NCBI RefSeq assembly: GCF_032062135.1 | Contig: NC_092859.1 | Span: forward strand, 44,870,388-44,934,387 | DNA length: 64,000 nt | Reading direction: 5' to 3' | From: Pyxicephalus adspersus | Taxonomy: Eukaryota; Chordata; Amphibia; Anura; Pyxicephalidae | Shown: one piece after another, positions 59,651-64,000 of the stretch | Layout: each line of letters opens with the position of its first letter | Position numbering within the stretch: position 1 is the stretch's first letter | Notes under the pieces: generated by a model | What the model was told of the DNA's origin: nothing | Seen by the model: the letters and a program-made list of their open reading frames with translations, nothing else | Databases searched by the model: none | Program-made: the position numbers and the translations under genes

Positions 59651-60717
59651 CTAGCTTTGTGCTTCATTTTAGTACTTTGGGTACATCCAGAAATTCCAGA
59701 AAAGTTGTCCCAGAGGGCTCAACATTCCAACGTAGAGATTTTTTCCAATAAATCCATTACCGGAAATAATAGTAGATATGCAATACAGCAAATGCATTAC
59801 ATTCAGATTTTCAGGTACATCTACTAACTCTTTAAAGAGAAGTTTAATAAACCCAAAATGCTGCAATGATGTATAGAACGATTTATTTATAGTACTACAC
59901 ACCTGCCTTTGCAACTGATTGATGTTGAAAGATGTTGACCTTTTTGGCTACACTAAGAGTGGAGCATGATATCATTGTCAGCATTGCATAAACCGCTACT
60001 GTCCCTGAAGCTTGCAAATAAAGAAGAAAATAAAGAAAAAATTACCAAAGCCATGACAAATTATATACAACAGAGGTTTGGTCCCTATATTTAGTGTAAA
60101 TATTCCCAAACAATGAGACAAAGAGAATGTTATAGTTTTTTTGAATTTATACTTTACTATTTTTAGAAGCATGTCCTAAAGCTCTTTGTCATATTATCAA
60201 ACCCACCTATTATTACAGCATATCCCTGTGCTTTAAATTAGCCTTTGCTGCAGGCCCTTCTAATGCACTACATCTAAAGTGTAAAGGAACAGCTGTAGGA
60301 TATTATATAGTACATGGCAAGGGCATCACCTTACACAGAGCACTTATAAAATGTTGTATGACTTTATTGTGAATGGCTCCTCAGAGAACGTAAGAGTGTT
60401 TAAGGTGAAGAAATAATGGAGAGGAGCAAAGGTCCCTCAAAGGCCTCTCTCTACAGAATTTAAAAACAAAAAGAGCCTTGAAAATGTTCCGCTCTCTTCT
60501 TGCTCAGATGGTTTATGTTTATATTTAAGATGTCTCTTTGGATGTGTTAATTGCTTACAAATTAGCACATTCACTGACATCAAATGTTGAAATGTATGAA
60601 TTAAAGGAGTAATTTAAAAGAGTGTATATATTTCCCAGCCAAGTTGGTTTGGAACATTCAGTTTGATGGTTTAAAGCCTAAATATATTTGTTCTTTTTTA
60701 TTTTTTATATGCTACAG

Positions 60718-60801
60718 ACAAATTCTAGCGTTTTTTTGTACGAGGCGAAATGGCCTTTCTGTGACACAGCCGAGGACCAAAACTACCTATCAAAGATTTA
60801 A
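60718..60801 (+). other. Candidate terminal coding exon (27 codons)
   Basis: A T-rich tract (60690-60707, TTCTTTTTTATTTTTTAT) leads to GCTACAG at 60711-60717, a good splice-acceptor context. Immediately after it an open frame encodes TNSSVFLYEAKWPF, then CDTAEDQNYLSKI and a TAA stop (60799-60801). The composition (Trp, Cys, mixed charged residues) is unlike the translated AT-noise around it, and the stretch has no repeat relatives in this window. I cannot match it to a known protein. A conserved non-coding element or chance are the alternatives. Confidence 0.3.
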
Positions 60802-61507
60802 TGACTGAAAATATTACATCTATCACAGCAAAATCTCTGCTGAAGTAACATGAAGTCTTGCGGTTCTGCGATCAAAACTACAGAAAAAAATGATAAAAAT
60901 GACTATTATATAGACAATGCTAGTACTTGTGATAAAGTCATGATAAATAATGGTTTAGAAGATCTATGCAACTCAAAAGTTATTTCAAGACCATTTTCAA
61001 ATGTAAACCTGTGTGCTTAAATGTAAGTGAAGGTTGCAGTAAAATAGAATTTGTGATGTATTTTTCTTTTTATGGTACTGATAGTTCTATAGTACCCTTT
61101 ACCATTGGTCTTTCCAGTATCTAGATTCTTTCCCACCTATTTTTAGTCACAACCCTTTTTCTAGAATTCTGACATAAAGGAGGTAAAGTGAGTTAGCAAA
61201 CTCCCCATCTGTACCAACAACCTCAGCACCACGCAGAGAAACCCCTTACCTTCCAGCTATGATTTTAGCAAGCTTACAGTTGAGGGTTTATAATAACAAA
61301 AAATGAAATTTGAGTTTGCTGCAAATCAACAAACTTTTGGCTGAAAAGTTTACTGGTTCCTTAACATGAACAACTTATTCTGTGCAGGCAGATTAATTGT
61401 TTTATTTATTACTTTAAAATTTTCAATTGGTACGTGACCGCCTATAACAGTGCCCAACTTCCCATGCATTTTGTTTGACAATAGTTTTCTTGTTATCCTG
61501 ACCATTG
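60802..61507. other. AT-rich stretch, possible 3' UTR
   Basis: If the exon at 60718-60801 is real, this would be its 3' untranslated region. No AATAAA was found close by. Otherwise nothing was recognised. Confidence 0.3.
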
Positions 61508-61725
61508 GGCCTGATTTAAAGCTATCCAAGGGTGGAGAGGATACACTTTCATCAGTTAAGCTGGGTGATCCAGCAAACCTGGAATGAATTTATTTAAAGT
61601 CATTTGCTATTTGCTAGCAAATGTTTGGAATTCTGGAGCGGATCCATTCCAGGTTGCTGGATCACCCAGCTTCACTGATTAAAGTTTATCCTCTCCAGCC
61701 TTTGAGAACTTTAATAAATCAGGGC
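61508..61725. mobile_element. Palindromic MITE, copy F (~218 bp)
   Basis: It starts GGCCTGATTTAAAGCTATCC and ends TTAATAAATCAGGGC, flanked by CATTG (61503-61507) and TATTG (61726-61730), four of five matching. The centre TTTGCTATTTGCTAGCAAAT is shared with the other copies. Confidence 0.85.
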
Positions 61726-61730
61726 TATTG

Positions 61731-62006
61731 ATGTCAATAAAATTTGCTACACAGTCCAAAGTCTTTGAGCAAGATTTGCAAAATGTTTGGAAGCTAAACC
61801 CAGGAGGATTCACTCATGCCTGAGAATCTTGTGTTTAAAACACCTAGTATGGTGCTTCACAGCGACTTCCCTGGTAACATTTAAATTTAGAACCATTTCT
61901 GCACAAAAACAATGGAAAGCACAATGGTTAGAAACATAGTTCTAAGGATGTCTGAATAACAAAAAAGTAACATTTTCTATAGGATTATGTGTTTGTACGT
62001 TTGTGC
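61731..62006. other. AT-rich stretch, nothing recognised
   Basis: No gene or element was recognised. Confidence 0.45.
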
Positions 62007-62335
62007 TTAGTGGGAACATCATTTGTTTTTCAACAGGGTGATGACCTCAAACAGACCTCCATTTGTTTGGGAAGGAGAGTTATGGAGTGGTGCATCAGAT
62101 AACCTCACCCACATAATCAACCAACCTTAAACCTTTCAAGATGGTTTGGGATGAAGTGGGCTGCAGAGTAAAGGCAAAGCAGCCAACAAGTCCTCAATAC
62201 CTCGACGAACTCCGTTAAGACTGTTGGAAAACCATTCCAAGTGACTACCTCATAAAGCTGATTAAGAGGATGTCAAAAGTATGCAAAGCTGTCATCAAAA
62301 CAAACGGTGGCTATTTTGAAAAATCTAAAACATAA
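62007..62335 (+). pseudogene. Tc1-like transposase C-terminal relic (second family)
   Basis: Across three shifted frames the + strand shows LVGTSFVFQQ near 62007-62036, followed by a mutated form of the DNDPKH block (the second catalytic Asp context is damaged), then TFQDGLG, AKQPTSPQYLD, DCWKTIPSDYLIKLIKRM and CKAVIKTNGGYFEKSKT, ending TAA at 62333-62335. This is the C-terminal third of a Tc1-like transposase clearly different from the one at 30366-31883. Frameshifts and stops make it non-functional. Confidence 0.75.
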
Positions 62336-62505
62336 AACATAATCTAGTTTGTTTAACACTTTATTGTTTAAAATATAATTTTTTATGAGTAAATTCATAG
62401 TTTTGATGTTTTCAATAATATTCTTTAATGTAGAAAATAAAAAAAAAATTTAGACTGTCTGATTGAATAGGATGGTGTGTCCACAAACTTTTAAATGTAC
62501 ATATA
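62007..62505 (+). mobile_element. 5'-truncated Tc1-like transposon with 3' TIR
   Basis: After the transposase relic come an AT-rich 3' segment and GGTGTGTCCACAAACTTTTA near 62474-62493, a diverged form of the GTGTCCAAACTTTTGAC terminal repeat of this Tc1 group. The right end lies near the TACATATA words at 62497-62510. No matching left terminal repeat is visible upstream. Confidence 0.65.
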
Positions 62506-62509
62506 CATA

Positions 62510-64000
62510 TAATACACATTACCAGTCGCAAATTATTGCTTACTCAACATTGACCTTGACCTAGAGCAGCGGCTCATAGTGTTATCCAACATATAGTAAA
62601 ACATTCCAGGCAGGGATCCTACCATCCAGCTAGGACCCCATTTTTGCTATCCCATGATGGGTGATAGGTTGCCCCCACTCTTTTAGGTAACAATCCTAGA
62701 TTCACTGACCCTTAGGGATCTATTTAAAAAGAATACAGTCAGCTATTTGCACAGCACCTTACTTGTACTAGATTAATAGGATCCAGGCAGCAGGGTTTAT
62801 CATAGCAGCCATATTGCTTTTATGCTGTGCCCCTATAGTGTACAAATTGTCTTTTTCAGATGTTCTACCCCAGCCTCCATGCTGTGCAATGATGACCTAA
62901 TCTTGCCCAGTGGGAAATAACAGTAAATAAAAATAGCAAATAATACATTTTGCTTTCTGCAAACATTTATTACTTGATTAAAACTTCAACAAGCATTTCC
63001 CATTGAGGAGGAACTGAAGACACATGGGGAAGTGACCTGTCTATTGCACCATACAAACTCACTTTACTGATCTTCACTTAATGATCCAGTTGACCCTCCC
63101 TTATACAAATTTGTCTGCCTGTGAATTTTCCTTTCCTAATCAATACAAATGTATGCTTCTTACTTCCTCATCATTAACTCCTTGGTCTAGTCAAATACTC
63201 AATTACTTATACAAGAGATTGATGATCTCTTTTTTCTGTCCCATGCTACCATCCATCTGTTGATCTTCTATTTCCACTTTTGCTTTTATTTGAGAATTTC
63301 CTTTGCTATGTATGTTATTTAATTCTCTAGACAGAGGGAGAAAAAAGACACAAAGCAAAGAGCAGCTCTTGTTTGCCCTTTCCTGTCATTTATAAACATT
63401 ACATAGCATGACCTGCGGGCCTCCCTGCAGATGTGATGTTGATATTTCTAATTTCCAAGTCTCGCTCTCTGGTTTTATATCCACTATAAGGTTGAATTCT
63501 CTGCTACACAATACATGTCTTTTCATGTGCAAGCTGGACCCTTATAGGTTATTACAGGAAATACATAAAAAGGTCTTGAAAGAAAATTACCACTTCTCTG
63601 TATTTCTATTCCTGATTCGTGACTGAAATAAATTACATTGATCTTTTATTCTCTTCTCATTAAAACATTTGGATTGAAATGATTACACCAGGGAAGTGAT
63701 GCGAATAAACAAGAGTACTGCTAAAATGAAGAAGAGTCACTGTTAAATGCAACAAGGTCTGTTCAGTGCTGATTGGTGATGTGTTAAAAGTTTTTTTCAT
63801 TTTACTCTGAAAGTGAACCCTATATTTAAACCTCTCAATGTAACAACACAGATCCTCTCCTCTTCCTCTTTTTTACTTGGTAAGGAATTGTGGAGTTATT
63901 GGTCCACTTGTTAAGGTGAGTTTTTTAGGGCATTTACCTTGATACATACAAAAACAAACATTTAATATACTTTTAGTCTTTAGATGTATTTGTTTACAGT
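62510..64000. other. AT-rich stretch, nothing recognised
   Basis: No gene or element was recognised. The frame at 63408-63626 lacks motifs. Confidence 0.45.

Overview
This window looks like vertebrate nuclear DNA, almost certainly from a frog and probably a neobatrachian. That is an inference from repeat content and base composition, not from a gene I could name. The DNA is AT-rich, stop codons are dense in all frames, and short open frames are scattered on both strands with no codon signal. Recognisable sequence is mostly transposon relics: Tc1/mariner, hAT, TTAA-target (piggyBac-like) elements, a Harbinger-type MITE, CR1 and L1-clade LINE remnants, a gypsy-type solo LTR, and several palindromic MITEs. 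No bacterial-style genes, rRNA, tRNA or CRISPR array is visible, and no complete host protein-coding gene is visible. The window is best read as intergenic or deep intronic DNA. One short candidate terminal exon (60718-60801, + strand) is the only host-coding suggestion I would follow up.

Layout. 1-6 kb: a solo LTR (1007-1756) with a perfect 5-bp target duplication, a perfect 35-bp-arm hairpin (1890-1985), then G/A-rich dispersed-repeat blocks. 6-8 kb: a 1.4-kb composite palindrome-rich element (6548-7970) with CTAGTG on both sides and a second element nested inside it. 8-13 kb: unique-looking AT-rich sequence with a hairpin (10054-10166), a C16 tract and a TCTA microsatellite. 13-17 kb: an internally deleted hAT transposon that keeps its zinc-finger start and dimerisation end (13084-13846), and a hAT-type MITE (16623-16900). 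17-22 kb: little recognisable. 22-24 kb: a TTAA-bounded element (22018-23399) holding five ~97-bp tandem hairpin units, next to a CR1-like reverse transcriptase relic. 26 kb: a degenerate minisatellite. 28-32 kb: a partial TTAA element, a palindromic MITE, and a Tc1 element with both ends (30366-31883). 32-35 kb: an L1-clade 3' relic, a TA-target MITE and a CR1 3' end. 36-43 kb: a second G/A-rich repeat block, a TTAA MITE, and a pair of ~210-bp direct repeats around an LTR-like block. 45-49 kb: a Harbinger-type MITE, a minisatellite, a hammerhead-like repeat motif, another LTR-like block and a hAT element with mismatched ends. 49-54.7 kb: quiet. 54.8-62.5 kb: four copies of one ~220-bp near-perfect palindrome family, one hAT MITE, a 40-bp perfect palindrome, the candidate exon and a Tc1 3' relic. 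62.5-64 kb: quiet.

The best candidates for something uncatalogued are the ~220-bp palindrome family with 5-bp CCATG-like target duplications (six full and two half copies here), the composite element at 6548-7970, and the hAT element at 48928-49370 whose two ends belong to two different families yet are flanked by one perfect 8-bp duplication. Novelty could not be tested without a repeat library.
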